Below, in pieces: positions 1 to 7,275 of a stretch of DNA of 37,565 nt. The stretch spans positions 1 through 37,565 of the forward strand of contig JAFZIJ010000012.1 in the NCBI GenBank assembly GCA_017554445.1. Direction: 5' to 3'. The DNA is from Victivallales bacterium (lineage in GTDB: Bacteria > Verrucomicrobiota > Lentisphaeria > Oligosphaerales > Oligosphaeraceae). Each line of letters opens with the position of its first letter. The stretch's first letter is position 1. The notes beneath the pieces were generated by a model. That model did not search any database. It was not told the origin of the DNA and worked only from the letters and a program-made list of their open reading frames with translations. The position numbers and the translations under genes were made by a program.

Positions 1-1
1 G

Positions 2-1411
2 AACGCCATCACCCCCTATGTCCGCGCTCCCGAAATGTACATCGGCTTCCCGAAACGCTTCCTACGCAATCGCACGACCGTCTATGACCACAGCGGTGGC
101 GGCGGCATTCCAGGCCTTTCCGACGGCGTGTTCATGAGCAGTCGAGACGATCTCCACTACCACCGCTGGTCCGAGGCGTTCGTCCGCCCGGGCCTTCAGC
201 ATGAACGCTGGATCAACCGCAATAATATGGCCGCAAGCGGTTGCGTTGTAACGCATTCCGACATCCCTGGCACGCCCGATGAACTGTCCATCTATTCCAC
301 GGAAGCATATTATTCAGACGTTCCCAACCGCATTCGCCGCCTCACAATGCGCATGGACGGATTTGTCTCTGTTCAAGCACCTTACAACGGCGGCAGTTTC
401 ACGATGAAACCGATCACCTTCAAGCCGACTGCCAATCCGCACGCCATGCCGGACTGCCCAGTGCAAATCATCAACCGTCCGCAAGGCGACCGTGCTCTAA
501 AGGTCTCGCAACCATGCGTCTATACATTGCCTGTCGAAAAGAATCTCGGCAAGCAAGTGACCTTCGCCATCACAATCGACAACGCGGAGACTGGCTCGCC
601 GCGCCGTCTGTTCACCTCCTACGCAGGCGGCCCGAATAACGCAGGCGAACGGAAGTTCGTGCTGGACATGCAGATAGGCGTTGAAAAATCAGACTGGCAT
701 GTCCTCCGTCTATGGTATGACGGCATGGAAATCGGCGTGAAAACGGAAGACTGTCCCGACTGGAAGACGCTCAGCCGCGGCCTCTGCGCCATCGTCGCGA
801 CATACGACGACGGCCTCATGAAGCTCTACGTCAACGGCAAATGCCTGGCCACCGGCGGCCAGGCGGGGCATGGCGATCTGATCACGCCTGTCGGGCCGAT
901 CCGTTTCGCGGAGGACTATCCGCCGACGGCGACCACCAACGAGCCGTATCTCGGCGAAGTGCTCGAAATGGCGATTGTCCAACGTGTTCTGACGGACGCC
1001 GAAATCGCGAAGGCTTCCGCGAAGAATCTTTCCGCCGTCCTGTCGCCTGAAACGGACAAAGGCGTCCATTACGACATGCAGAACAAGAAGCCGTGGCAAC
1101 TCGTCAACCGTCTCAATCCCGTCCAGAAGCCGTTGGATTTGAACGAACTGCGTTGGGGCGACACGATGCTCCTCCTGAACGCCTCCACATCCGCCGCCGG
1201 CGACATCCGCTGTGAAATCCGCGACGAAGCCAACCAGCCCATCCCCGGCTTCACGCTTTCAGAGTGCATGCCGCTCTTCGGCGATGATTTGGAACTGATT
1301 ATGACGTGGAAGAACGGCCCGGACGTCACGTCTCTCGCCAATCGCCCCGTCATCCTCCACTTCGAACTGCGCGACGCGGACATCTATTCCTTCTCCTTCG
1401 GCCAACCCTAA
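2..1411 (+). CDS. C-terminal part of a five-bladed-propeller glycosidase-like protein with an inserted LamG/ConA-like domain (5' end outside window)
   Basis: The frame is open to the left edge (codons before the Met at 35 read NAITPYVRAPEMYIGFPKRF), so the gene starts upstream of the window. The first visible third (SRDDLHYHRWSEAFVRPG, then YSTEAYYSD and LRMDGFVSV-like text) matches the end of GH32/GH43-like propeller proteins common in PVC bacteria. In those proteins a small beta domain normally follows, reading 'KPFTF...LxxNxxTSAAG'. Here the two halves of that text (MKPITF at about 405-420 and LLLNASTSAAGDIRCEIRD at about 1170-1225) are separated by roughly 700 bases encoding a LamG-like sandwich (MKLYVNGKCLATGG, then LGEVLEMAIVQRVLTDAEI). 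The C-terminus ends in LRDADIYSFSFGQP, typical of this family. Role: probably extracellular or periplasmic glycan binding or hydrolysis; substrate unknown. It is convergent with the GH123-like gene. Confidence 0.75.
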   Translation, partial: NAITPYVRAPEMYIGFPKRFLRNRTTVYDHSGGGGIPGLSDGVFMSSRDDLHYHRWSEAFVRPGLQHERWINRNNMAASGCVVTHSDIPGTPDELSIYSTEAYYSDVPNRIRRLTMRMDGFVSVQAPYNGGSFTMKPITFKPTANPHAMPDCPVQIINRPQGDRALKVSQPCVYTLPVEKNLGKQVTFAITIDNAETGSPRRLFTSYAGGPNNAGERKFVLDMQIGVEKSDWHVLRLWYDGMEIGVKTEDCPDWKTLSRGLCAIVATYDDGLMKLYVNGKCLATGGQAGHGDLITPVGPIRFAEDYPPTATTNEPYLGEVLEMAIVQRVLTDAEIAKASAKNLSAVLSPETDKGVHYDMQNKKPWQLVNRLNPVQKPLDLNELRWGDTMLLLNASTSAAGDIRCEIRDEANQPIPGFTLSECMPLFGDDLELIMTWKNGPDVTSLANRPVILHFELRDADIYSFSFGQP

Positions 1412-1453
1412 ACCGCCCTACGGGCGGTGCTCCTAAACCGCCCTACGGGCGGT
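1412..1453 (+). terminator. Duplicated GC-rich hairpin after the stop codon
   Basis: Two identical hairpins, ACCGCCC-TAC-GGGCGGT, lie at 1412-1428 and 1437-1453, 25 bases apart, the first starting one base after the stop codon. Each has a 7-bp perfect stem and a 3-base loop. No T-run follows, so they are either factor-assisted or poor terminators, or part of a repeated 3'-end element. A related GC hairpin followed by CTTATGG heptamers sits after the sialidase-like gene (33861-33875). Confidence 0.6.
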
Positions 1454-1454
1454 G

Positions 1455-1482
1455 CTTATGGCCGATGGCTTATGGCTTATGG
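1455..1482 (+). repeat. CTTATGG heptamer array (4 units)
   Basis: Four adjacent heptamers read CTTATGG, CCGATGG, CTTATGG, CTTATGG on the plus strand, directly after the GC hairpins of the plus-strand glycosidase gene. The same heptamer is found, in inverted orientation, after three minus-strand genes in this window. Confidence 0.8.
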
Positions 1483-1483
1483 C

Positions 1484-1524
1484 CTAGATTTTCTAGATTT
1501 TCTAGATTTTCTAGATTTTCTAGA
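1484..1524. repeat. 9-bp tandem repeat CTAGATTTT x4 plus partial
   Basis: Perfect units lie at 1484-1492, 1493-1501, 1502-1510 and 1511-1519, with a partial CTAGA at 1520-1524. Each unit junction creates the palindrome TCTAGA. The array lies midway between two convergent genes and between oppositely oriented heptamer arrays. Confidence 0.9.
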
Positions 1525-1542
1525 GCAATGATAAGCCTAACA

Positions 1543-1577
1543 CCATTAGCCATAAGCCATTAGCCATAAGCCATTAG
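1543..1577 (-). repeat. CCATTAG/CCATAAG heptamer array (5 units)
   Basis: Five heptamers alternate strictly on the plus strand: CCATTAG, CCATAAG, CCATTAG, CCATAAG, CCATTAG. Read on the minus strand they are CTAATGG/CTTATGG units running outward from the GH123-like stop codon, so they mirror the array at 1455-1482. Confidence 0.85.
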
Positions 1578-1578
1578 T

Positions 1579-1611
1579 CCTTGTCCGCCAGCTTATTGCT
1601 GGCGGACAAGG
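1579..1611 (-). terminator. Perfect 14-bp hairpin with the stop codon in its loop
   Basis: The arm CCTTGTCCGCCAGC (1579-1592) pairs perfectly with 1598-1611 across a 5-base loop (1593-1597). The TAA of the GH123-like gene occupies 1593-1595, that is, the loop. The 5' arm in the mRNA is therefore the last 14 bases of coding sequence. No T-run follows. Confidence 0.75.
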
Positions 1612-4600
1612 CGCGTGATCGCTTCGCCGATCTGTCGGCGAAGATCCGACAACCGATCTGGATACGGCAACAGATGTTCGGATTTCCGTCCGCCGGCGTT
1701 CGGAATGAACACCATTGCTTTCATGTCTTCCAGAAGCTTCTTTGCCTCGGCATCGTTCTTCTCGTTCGCAAGTTTCTCCAGCAACGTGTAGTAGCTGTAG
1801 TCCTCCACGCCGTCGCGCAACGCCTCCAGACGGACGGAGCTTTTGAAAGGCTTGTTGATTACATCGCCCGGATAAATCACGTATCCATCGGCATTTGGAT
1901 AGCGAACACGGAACGTGTGGCCCGGCCTGTCCGACTCAAAATGGACGGTATGGATGCCCCATTGAACAGGATCGTGCGTAAACCAGTCCGCTCCCCAGTA
2001 TTCATAGCCCAGCAGACCATGCTTCCATGCATAGAGCGGCAGCAGCCGTTCAATCGCGTTATACGGTGTATCAACGCACATCTGGCCGTCGGTCGTGATC
2101 AAAAATTCGGCTCCCGCATCCTTCATGATTTTGAACTGCTCGGGCGTGACCTGCCCTTGCACACCGATGCCCCATACGTCCAGTTTGCCCAGCCATTCAG
2201 GCACGTAACGCCATGTGCTGGAATAGATTTTGACGGACGGCCATGCTTCGTGGAACATGTCGCACAACGCGATCATCTGCTCTTTGATACCGGGCACGTT
2301 TTCATGCGGTTCGTCCGCCACGTAGAGGAGGAAACGGTCTTCCAGCCCCATGTCGCGCAGATGCGACATCATGAGCCGCAACGCCTCTTGGCAGACGCGC
2401 TTGTATTCGGGCGTAAACTGCCCTCTGTCAACGCCTTCGTACGGCCATTCGCCCGGATATGGTTTCACGCCAAGGAAGTTGGCGGGCGGCCTCCCCCAAC
2501 CGAAATGCTCACGGAAAATCGGCAGATAGGCCCGCGGCACAGCGTCCAACTGTTTCATCAGATAATGCGCATCTCTGTCGAACTCCGTGAAATCCGCCGT
2601 GACTTTTCCATCGACCAATTTGAAAATCGGACGGTCGGGCATTTCGTCCAGACTCACCTTGCAGAAAGCACTTAAATAGACCGCCAAATCCCTAGGCGTA
2701 TAGCGTTTATATTCAGAGCCCTTCCAGAAACGATTGTCGAAAATGGCGGTCATCTTGTTCGGCGGCAACCTAAATCCCCAAACAGTCACGCTATAGGGAA
2801 CTTCCAAAAGCGTCTTGTCGCCGTCCTTGAATGTGATCACGCCGCGATAGACGCCCGGCTTGGTTCCAAAATTGGTCATGAAAAGCACGTGGAAGCCCAT
2901 CGTCATATGTTTCAACATGCCGATTTGAACGCCGTTGATATTCGTCAGCGGATCAGGATACAGATCGGGAAGACAATTATCAGGCACGCACAATCCATAG
3001 ACAGGTAGATTCGTAAAACTGTTGTAGCGGCTCTCCGAATCGACTTTCACATACGTCCCCATACGGATTCCCCCAAAAAACGGCCCTTTCTTGCCGTTTT
3101 CATCGCGTGGCTCACTGACGGAAAAATACAATCGTTTGACATCAACCGACGTGCGAACCGCCAGTTGTAGCGGTTCCGATTCGCCCTGCGCCATCCATAT
3201 CGCCGCTTCACAAGGCTCATCCGCAACCGTCGTATCCGGAAAGACTTTCCGAATCGTATCGACCTGCCTGGCCCGCAATATGTTTTTCGCCGTCAAATCC
3301 GACTGGCTCTCCATGACCGCCTTGGACAACGGCAACACTTCCGCCAACAGAAGTCCATCATATTCAAGACGATCAGGCTTATTCGACGACAGATGGATTT
3401 CGACCACGCTGTTCGGATATTTTCCCGTGACCGTCGTCGCGAATGGACGCCAGCCACTGCCAGGCACATCAATGCTGATGTTCGTAAAGGGCGAAGGCTT
3501 CCCTTTTTCAAACTCATGCGACCAGACACGGCAGAAAGTTTTACTGTTCACCCAGCCCGCCAATAAATAGGTATGTCCCGTCTGTACAGGAACTTCCTGA
3601 TACAACCCATGCCAACCACTCTGTCCGTTCACAGCTTCGATGATGCCCATCCGTTTGCCGAACAAACCGCCCTCCTCCATGCGGCAGGCCTTGCCGCCAT
3701 GCCATACGTCATCGGTCTCAAACGACGGGTTCTTGACAAGATTGACGGTCGCTTCCAGAAAACTCGCATACGCCTCCTTGTCGATTTTCGATGTACTTTT
3801 CGCCTCCAAGTCACTGAGGATGAGACTGTTCTGCGCCGCCTGCGCATCGGAAATCTGGTTCTGGCGGTCTTTCGCGAGATAAATGGAAACAGGCAGAGAA
3901 CTGCGCGGCGCGATGCCGTCGATTTTGAAAATCAAGACATCCCCCGCCTGAATATGCGGCGTGGCCTTGCCGTTGACAAACACTTTGTAGGCCGATGACG
4001 GATAGTTGGCATGGACGACACGATTGGCTTGGAACGCGCACAGCCGTTCTCCCATTGGTTCGTCCGTCACGTTGTAGGCGGCCAGAAGATAACGTTCAGG
4101 CCATTCCACGGCCTCCAGTTCCCATGATTTAACGTGTTTTCCCTCAGAAACTTCCATCTTCTCGATATCGCCGAGCCTGTACTGGAAACGATCCTTCGTC
4201 TCGAAGAACAACTCTACATCGTCAAACCACGCCGTTCCTTCCGTGGCGTGCATGACCGTCCCGAAATTCATGGTATTGGCGTCGTCTGGAACGGTTCCCG
4301 TCATTTCAATCTGCTTCCAATCGAACGTACCGACGTTGTTCCAGACATTTTTCGGATCACGCCCAACATTGCCCGATGGGCCGATATGCGCGTAAAATCC
4401 TGCGCCATACTGACTTCCCTTGATGTTTTCGCCTTTCACCCAGCAGCGCATGACATAGCGGCTGCCCGGCTGGACGGCAAATGTCCGCCCGAACTGCACC
4501 CACGTCGGGACGGCTCCCGGCAGAACCGTTGTCATAACGGATTTCTTGCCGCTATGCGCGACCGAGTCCGAACGTGCGTTGACATGCTTCTCATCCGTCA

Positions 4601-5063
4601 TGGCGGAACGCCAGCCGGGCGGCGCGATCTCGTTGCCATCTTCAAAGGAGTCGCTGAACGTCTTCAACGGTGCTTTCAGTTTGTCTGGCAGCGGCCATGA
4701 CGACGGATTGTCCCAATAGAGCCATAGCGTGACGGTCTGCCCCGCCTCCGCCTTCACAGGAACGATGATACTACCATCTTCCGTCAACGCAGGTCCTTCA
4801 GGATGAATGGCATACATTAACTCCATGCCATTGTCGTCAACAACGCGAATGTCCTTCGACGGCGTTCCAGCCAACCCAAGCTCCTTGACGGGAACGAACA
4901 GCATGTCGCCGTCGCAGGCGGCATCGCTCTTATTGGTTATCATGATGGCACGACGCTGTTTATGCGGAATGTTATGGTCAAGATACTGCGGATAGTGCCA
5001 TGGGGCCGCAACCGTTTCCAAAGCGGCAACCAATAGACCAATGAACAACCATGATTTTTTCAT
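1593..5063 (-). CDS. Very large secreted GH123-like glycoside hydrolase (DUF4091) with carbohydrate-binding-like domains
   Basis: Protein of 1156 residues. A Sec signal peptide (MKK, hydrophobic core, cleavage near VAA at residue 20) predicts export. Two beta-sandwich regions precede the catalytic part: one around residues 135-290 (FSDSFEDGNE start, FDDVELFFE end) and one around 440-580 (VNLVKNPSFETDD start, YDGLLLAE end), the typical start and end texts of galactose-binding-like folds. The last ~400 residues match GH123/DUF4091: a barrel with an Asp-Glu pair in YVADEPHE (D917/E918, the position of the GH123 catalytic pair) and the C-terminal signature LEALRDGVEDYSYY. GH123 founders release beta-GalNAc from glycosphingolipid-type glycans, but this substrate is not proven here. 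The start is supported by GAGGAAAG nine bases upstream. The 9-mer array at 5084-5164 lies just upstream of that ribosome site. Downstream of PHP on the same strand. Confidence 0.8.
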   Translation of the reverse strand: MKKSWLFIGLLVAALETVAAPWHYPQYLDHNIPHKQRRAIMITNKSDAACDGDMLFVPVKELGLAGTPSKDIRVVDDNGMELMYAIHPEGPALTEDGSIIVPVKAEAGQTVTLWLYWDNPSSWPLPDKLKAPLKTFSDSFEDGNEIAPPGWRSAMTDEKHVNARSDSVAHSGKKSVMTTVLPGAVPTWVQFGRTFAVQPGSRYVMRCWVKGENIKGSQYGAGFYAHIGPSGNVGRDPKNVWNNVGTFDWKQIEMTGTVPDDANTMNFGTVMHATEGTAWFDDVELFFETKDRFQYRLGDIEKMEVSEGKHVKSWELEAVEWPERYLLAAYNVTDEPMGERLCAFQANRVVHANYPSSAYKVFVNGKATPHIQAGDVLIFKIDGIAPRSSLPVSIYLAKDRQNQISDAQAAQNSLILSDLEAKSTSKIDKEAYASFLEATVNLVKNPSFETDDVWHGGKACRMEEGGLFGKRMGIIEAVNGQSGWHGLYQEVPVQTGHTYLLAGWVNSKTFCRVWSHEFEKGKPSPFTNISIDVPGSGWRPFATTVTGKYPNSVVEIHLSSNKPDRLEYDGLLLAEVLPLSKAVMESQSDLTAKNILRARQVDTIRKVFPDTTVADEPCEAAIWMAQGESEPLQLAVRTSVDVKRLYFSVSEPRDENGKKGPFFGGIRMGTYVKVDSESRYNSFTNLPVYGLCVPDNCLPDLYPDPLTNINGVQIGMLKHMTMGFHVLFMTNFGTKPGVYRGVITFKDGDKTLLEVPYSVTVWGFRLPPNKMTAIFDNRFWKGSEYKRYTPRDLAVYLSAFCKVSLDEMPDRPIFKLVDGKVTADFTEFDRDAHYLMKQLDAVPRAYLPIFREHFGWGRPPANFLGVKPYPGEWPYEGVDRGQFTPEYKRVCQEALRLMMSHLRDMGLEDRFLLYVADEPHENVPGIKEQMIALCDMFHEAWPSVKIYSSTWRYVPEWLGKLDVWGIGVQGQVTPEQFKIMKDAGAEFLITTDGQMCVDTPYNAIERLLPLYAWKHGLLGYEYWGADWFTHDPVQWGIHTVHFESDRPGHTFRVRYPNADGYVIYPGDVINKPFKSSVRLEALRDGVEDYSYYTLLEKLANEKNDAEAKKLLEDMKAMVFIPNAGGRKSEHLLPYPDRLSDLRRQIGEAITRLVRQQ

Positions 5064-5083
5064 ATTCTTTCCTCTACTTATAT

Positions 5084-5164
5084 TTCTGGAAGTTCTGGAA
5101 GTTCTGGAAGTTCTGGAAGTTCTGGAAGTTCTGGAAGTTCTGGAAGTTCTGGAAGTTCTGGAAG
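5084..5164. repeat. 9-bp tandem repeat TTCTGGAAG, nine perfect units
   Basis: Nine uninterrupted copies of TTCTGGAAG (81 bases). Each unit holds a small dyad TTC-TG-GAA. In the minus-strand transcript it reads (CTTCCAGAA)9 and ends about 20 bases before the GH123-like start codon, so it is in the 5' untranslated or intercistronic RNA of that gene. There are no spacers, so it is not a CRISPR array. Confidence 0.95.
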
Positions 5165-5176
5165 CTTGAGGAAAAT

Positions 5177-5194
5177 CCAGAATCTCCAGAATCT
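5177..5194. repeat. CCAGAATCT x2, inverted relative to the 9-mer array
   Basis: Two adjacent 9-mers, CCAGAATCT, at 5177-5185 and 5186-5194. TCCAGAA here is the reverse complement of TTCTGGA in the neighbouring array, so these copies can pair with it. Confidence 0.75.
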
Positions 5195-5208
5195 CTAGCC
5201 TTGTATTT

Positions 5209-5236
5209 GCTTTAAGCTTTAAGCTTTAAGCTTTTA
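5209..5236. repeat. Heptamer array GCTTTAA x3 plus a variant unit
   Basis: Units GCTTTAA at 5209-5215, 5216-5222 and 5223-5229, followed by GCTTTTA. The stop codon (5226-5228) and the last three codons of the PHP gene lie inside this array, so the protein's C-terminal residues are repeat-encoded. Confidence 0.85.
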
Positions 5237-5906
5237 GCTCTGCCGAAGGCAGTATCAAACTTCCTTGCTTGACCTGTTCAATGTAGTCCGCCACGGATTC
5301 TATCGGCGTCTCCGTGCCCATGACGAAATCCCGAATATCGCCGAAATTATGCGCGTCCGAACCAGCCGTCATGGGCAAGTCGTATGCTTCCGCATAGACT
5401 TTCGCCAAGTTGTTGTCCACATCGAGATTGCCGAAATTGACGATTTCCACGGCATCGACGCCGCCTGGAATCAGATGCATGCATCTGAGGTGACGAGACC
5501 GACGGAACGGATGCGCATGGACGACGAACGCCCCTTCGGAGTGCACCAATGCAAGATATTCCTTCATCGGCAGTTGGGCGCTTTCGGGATGAGCAAGCAG
5601 CCATTCTTCATCCAGCCCGTATGTTAGAAATTCCACCCCGTCGGTCGCCGCCTCGATACCGAAAAACACCTTCAGACCGATTTCATCGCCGCGCGCTTTC
5701 GCGGCCTTGTAGCCTGCCGTCGCCACGGCGACCTGCTCTTCCCATGGAGCCGTACGGTCCGCCCGCGTATTGCCGTTGATGTAATGATCCGTTATGATGA
5801 TTCCCGAATAGCCTTTCCGCATGTAGGCCTCCGCCGCTTCGGCTCCCGACCATTTCGCGCATTTGCTGCTTTCCGCCGTATGTACATGTGCATCAAATAA
5901 AAACAT
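5226..5906 (-). CDS. PHP-domain metal-dependent hydrolase
   Basis: 226 residues, the usual size of a stand-alone PHP domain. All metal-ligand motifs are present: HVH (H7, H9) near the start, TDH (D40, H41), GIEA (E85), HAHP (about 130-133) and GSDAHNF near residue 195. PHP proteins hydrolyse phosphoesters such as histidinol phosphate, nucleotides or DNA ends; the substrate here cannot be told. The start has AAGGAG about 9 bases upstream. A GC hairpin (CTGCC-GAA-GGCAG, 5240-5252) sits inside the last codons and the stop lies in the GCTTTAA array. The GH123-like gene follows 162 bases downstream on the same strand. Confidence 0.85.
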   Translation of the reverse strand: MFLFDAHVHTAESSKCAKWSGAEAAEAYMRKGYSGIIITDHYINGNTRADRTAPWEEQVAVATAGYKAAKARGDEIGLKVFFGIEAATDGVEFLTYGLDEEWLLAHPESAQLPMKEYLALVHSEGAFVVHAHPFRRSRHLRCMHLIPGGVDAVEIVNFGNLDVDNNLAKVYAEAYDLPMTAGSDAHNFGDIRDFVMGTETPIESVADYIEQVKQGSLILPSAELKA

Positions 5907-5967
5907 CTTTTTAATCTCCTTGTCAACGACAGTCCTTTATACCATAATATAATATGGATTGCGGAAA

Positions 5968-5983
5968 CAGCATTTCCATGCTG
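5968..5983. promoter_or_regulatory. Inverted repeat in the divergent PHP / DUF3034 spacer
   Basis: CAGCAT-TTCC-ATGCTG is a 6-bp perfect dyad about 60 bases upstream of the PHP start. AT-rich text (5944-5955) between it and the gene could hold the minus-strand -10. The dyad could be an operator. The rest of the 5907-6154 spacer is AT-rich with no convincing gene. Confidence 0.3.
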
Positions 5984-6154
5984 CACGTGTTTTTGCCGAT
6001 GTTTTTCATGGCCTCCAGGCAGAATCACTATTAAAAAGGTATAGAAGGCGACGGTAAAGCTTGTCCATTTCAAGCCTTCTCAAAGTCTTTTTCATACTTT
6101 TTGAGTAAAAATTCAAAAAATCTCCATATTCACAACTTTTTTAATCATGTTTCC

Positions 6155-6182
6155 TTGCAAAGCCTATTTTGCCGTGTATAGT
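6155..6182 (+). promoter_or_regulatory. Sigma70-type promoter for the DUF3034 gene
   Basis: TTGCAA (6155-6160), 16 bases, TATAGT (6177-6182). Transcription would begin near 6190, leaving a leader of about 78 bases. An inverted repeat ACTACT-TATTT-AGTAGT (6203-6219) lies in that leader, about 15 bases after the predicted start, a plausible operator or 5' stem-loop. Confidence 0.5.
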
Positions 6183-6267
6183 AATGATTGTTCCATTTTA
6201 AAACTACTTATTTAGTAGTCATTCAATCAAAACCAAACCAACAGGCATTAAGCAAGGAGAAATCATC

Positions 6268-7104
6268 ATGAAGAAAATCACAGACATTCGCATCATTCTG
6301 GCAGTCTTGGTCATCGGCGTGGCGAGCACGGTTTTCGGCGGAGTTCCGTTGAACAGTTTGGACGGCGCAGGAGGCATCGCCTTCAACCCGTTGGCCTACA
6401 CGGCAGGCGGCAAATTGGAAGACAACGACTGGATCACGAAACCGCAGCTTGGCGCGTGGTACGTGAAACTTTCGGACAGCAACATTTCATGGAGTTCCTA
6501 CAGCCTTTCGCTGAGCGTGGCGAATCGCGTGGAGCTCAGCTACGCCTTTAATCTCGTAAATGCACGTGATTACGGCGAAAACAGCATCGAAGCTAACAGC
6601 CTGGGCGTGAAAGTCCGGTTGCTGGACGAAAATGCCTTCGACACCGCATGGGTTCCCTCCATTGCCATCGGTGCCGTTTATCGGCATACGGACAGCGCCA
6701 CGACAGACTTGTTCGGGCTGTCCCATTCTGGCATAGAATACTATGCCGTGGCGACCAAACTGATCACGCAACTGCCCAAGCCGGTTCTCGTTTCAGCTGG
6801 CGTACAGCGCAGTGACGAAGTGGTTTACGGCATGGTCGGGCACAACCATTACGGGACATCCGTCTTCGCCAACGTGGATGTCCTTCCTGCCGACAACGTC
6901 GCCATCGGCGTGGAATACCGCCAAGGCATCGACGCGGGCGACGGCATTGAAAACGCCGACTACTGGAACGGCCATGTCGCATGGTTCGTAAACGCCAACC
7001 TCACGGTGGTCGGCGCCTATGTGAACACGGGTAAGACGGACAAAGGCTTCGGCGAACTCGGCGTCGGCGACGGCTTCGTCCTCAGCCTTCAGTATCAGTT
7101 CTAA
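6268..7104 (+). CDS. DUF3034 family outer-membrane beta-barrel-like protein
   Basis: 278 residues. An N-terminal signal peptide (MKK plus hydrophobic core, cleavage near VFG) is followed by LDGAGGIAFNPLAYTAG, the characteristic opening of DUF3034 proteins. The rest alternates polar and aromatic strands and ends in LSLQYQF, the terminal phenylalanine expected of an outer-membrane barrel substrate. The start is clear: AAGGAG seven bases before ATG. It is a single-gene unit, with its own promoter at 6155-6182 and a strong terminator at 7146-7184. Its job (pore, adhesin or surface structure) is unknown. Confidence 0.75.
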   Translation: MKKITDIRIILAVLVIGVASTVFGGVPLNSLDGAGGIAFNPLAYTAGGKLEDNDWITKPQLGAWYVKLSDSNISWSSYSLSLSVANRVELSYAFNLVNARDYGENSIEANSLGVKVRLLDENAFDTAWVPSIAIGAVYRHTDSATTDLFGLSHSGIEYYAVATKLITQLPKPVLVSAGVQRSDEVVYGMVGHNHYGTSVFANVDVLPADNVAIGVEYRQGIDAGDGIENADYWNGHVAWFVNANLTVVGAYVNTGKTDKGFGELGVGDGFVLSLQYQF

Positions 7105-7145
7105 AAATCCACCACCGCCGTCTGAAACGGATTGACGAAAAATCG

Positions 7146-7184
7146 CGCGCGGCATCATCGATTTAGACGATGCCGCGCGTTTTC
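7146..7184 (+). terminator. Rho-independent terminator
   Basis: An 11-bp perfect GC-rich stem (7146-7156 with 7169-7179), a 12-base loop and TTTTC immediately after. It closes the DUF3034 transcript. Confidence 0.8.
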
Positions 7185-7241
7185 GCATTTGGATACAGGC
7201 TGTTTGTCTGAAAAACGGGACTTTTTTTCCGCTCTGCGCAA

Positions 7242-7269
7242 TTGCCTCTTGACATTGATTCGTTATAGT
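7242..7269 (+). promoter_or_regulatory. Probable promoter of the MTHFR-type gene
   Basis: TTGCCT (7242-7247), 16 bases, TATAGT (7264-7269). Predicted transcription starts near 7276, which is the first ATG of the gene. Either that start is leaderless or the second ATG at 7306 is used. Confidence 0.4.
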
Positions 7270-7275
7270 AAATAA

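Noticed and set aside
1581..2675. Long plus-strand frame of 364 codons
   Set aside because: It is antisense to the GH123-like catalytic domain; His/Arg-rich low-quality translation typical of a shadow frame.
5084..5164. CRISPR-like array
   Set aside because: Units are 9 bases and contiguous, with no spacers, no 25-37-base repeats and no cas genes.
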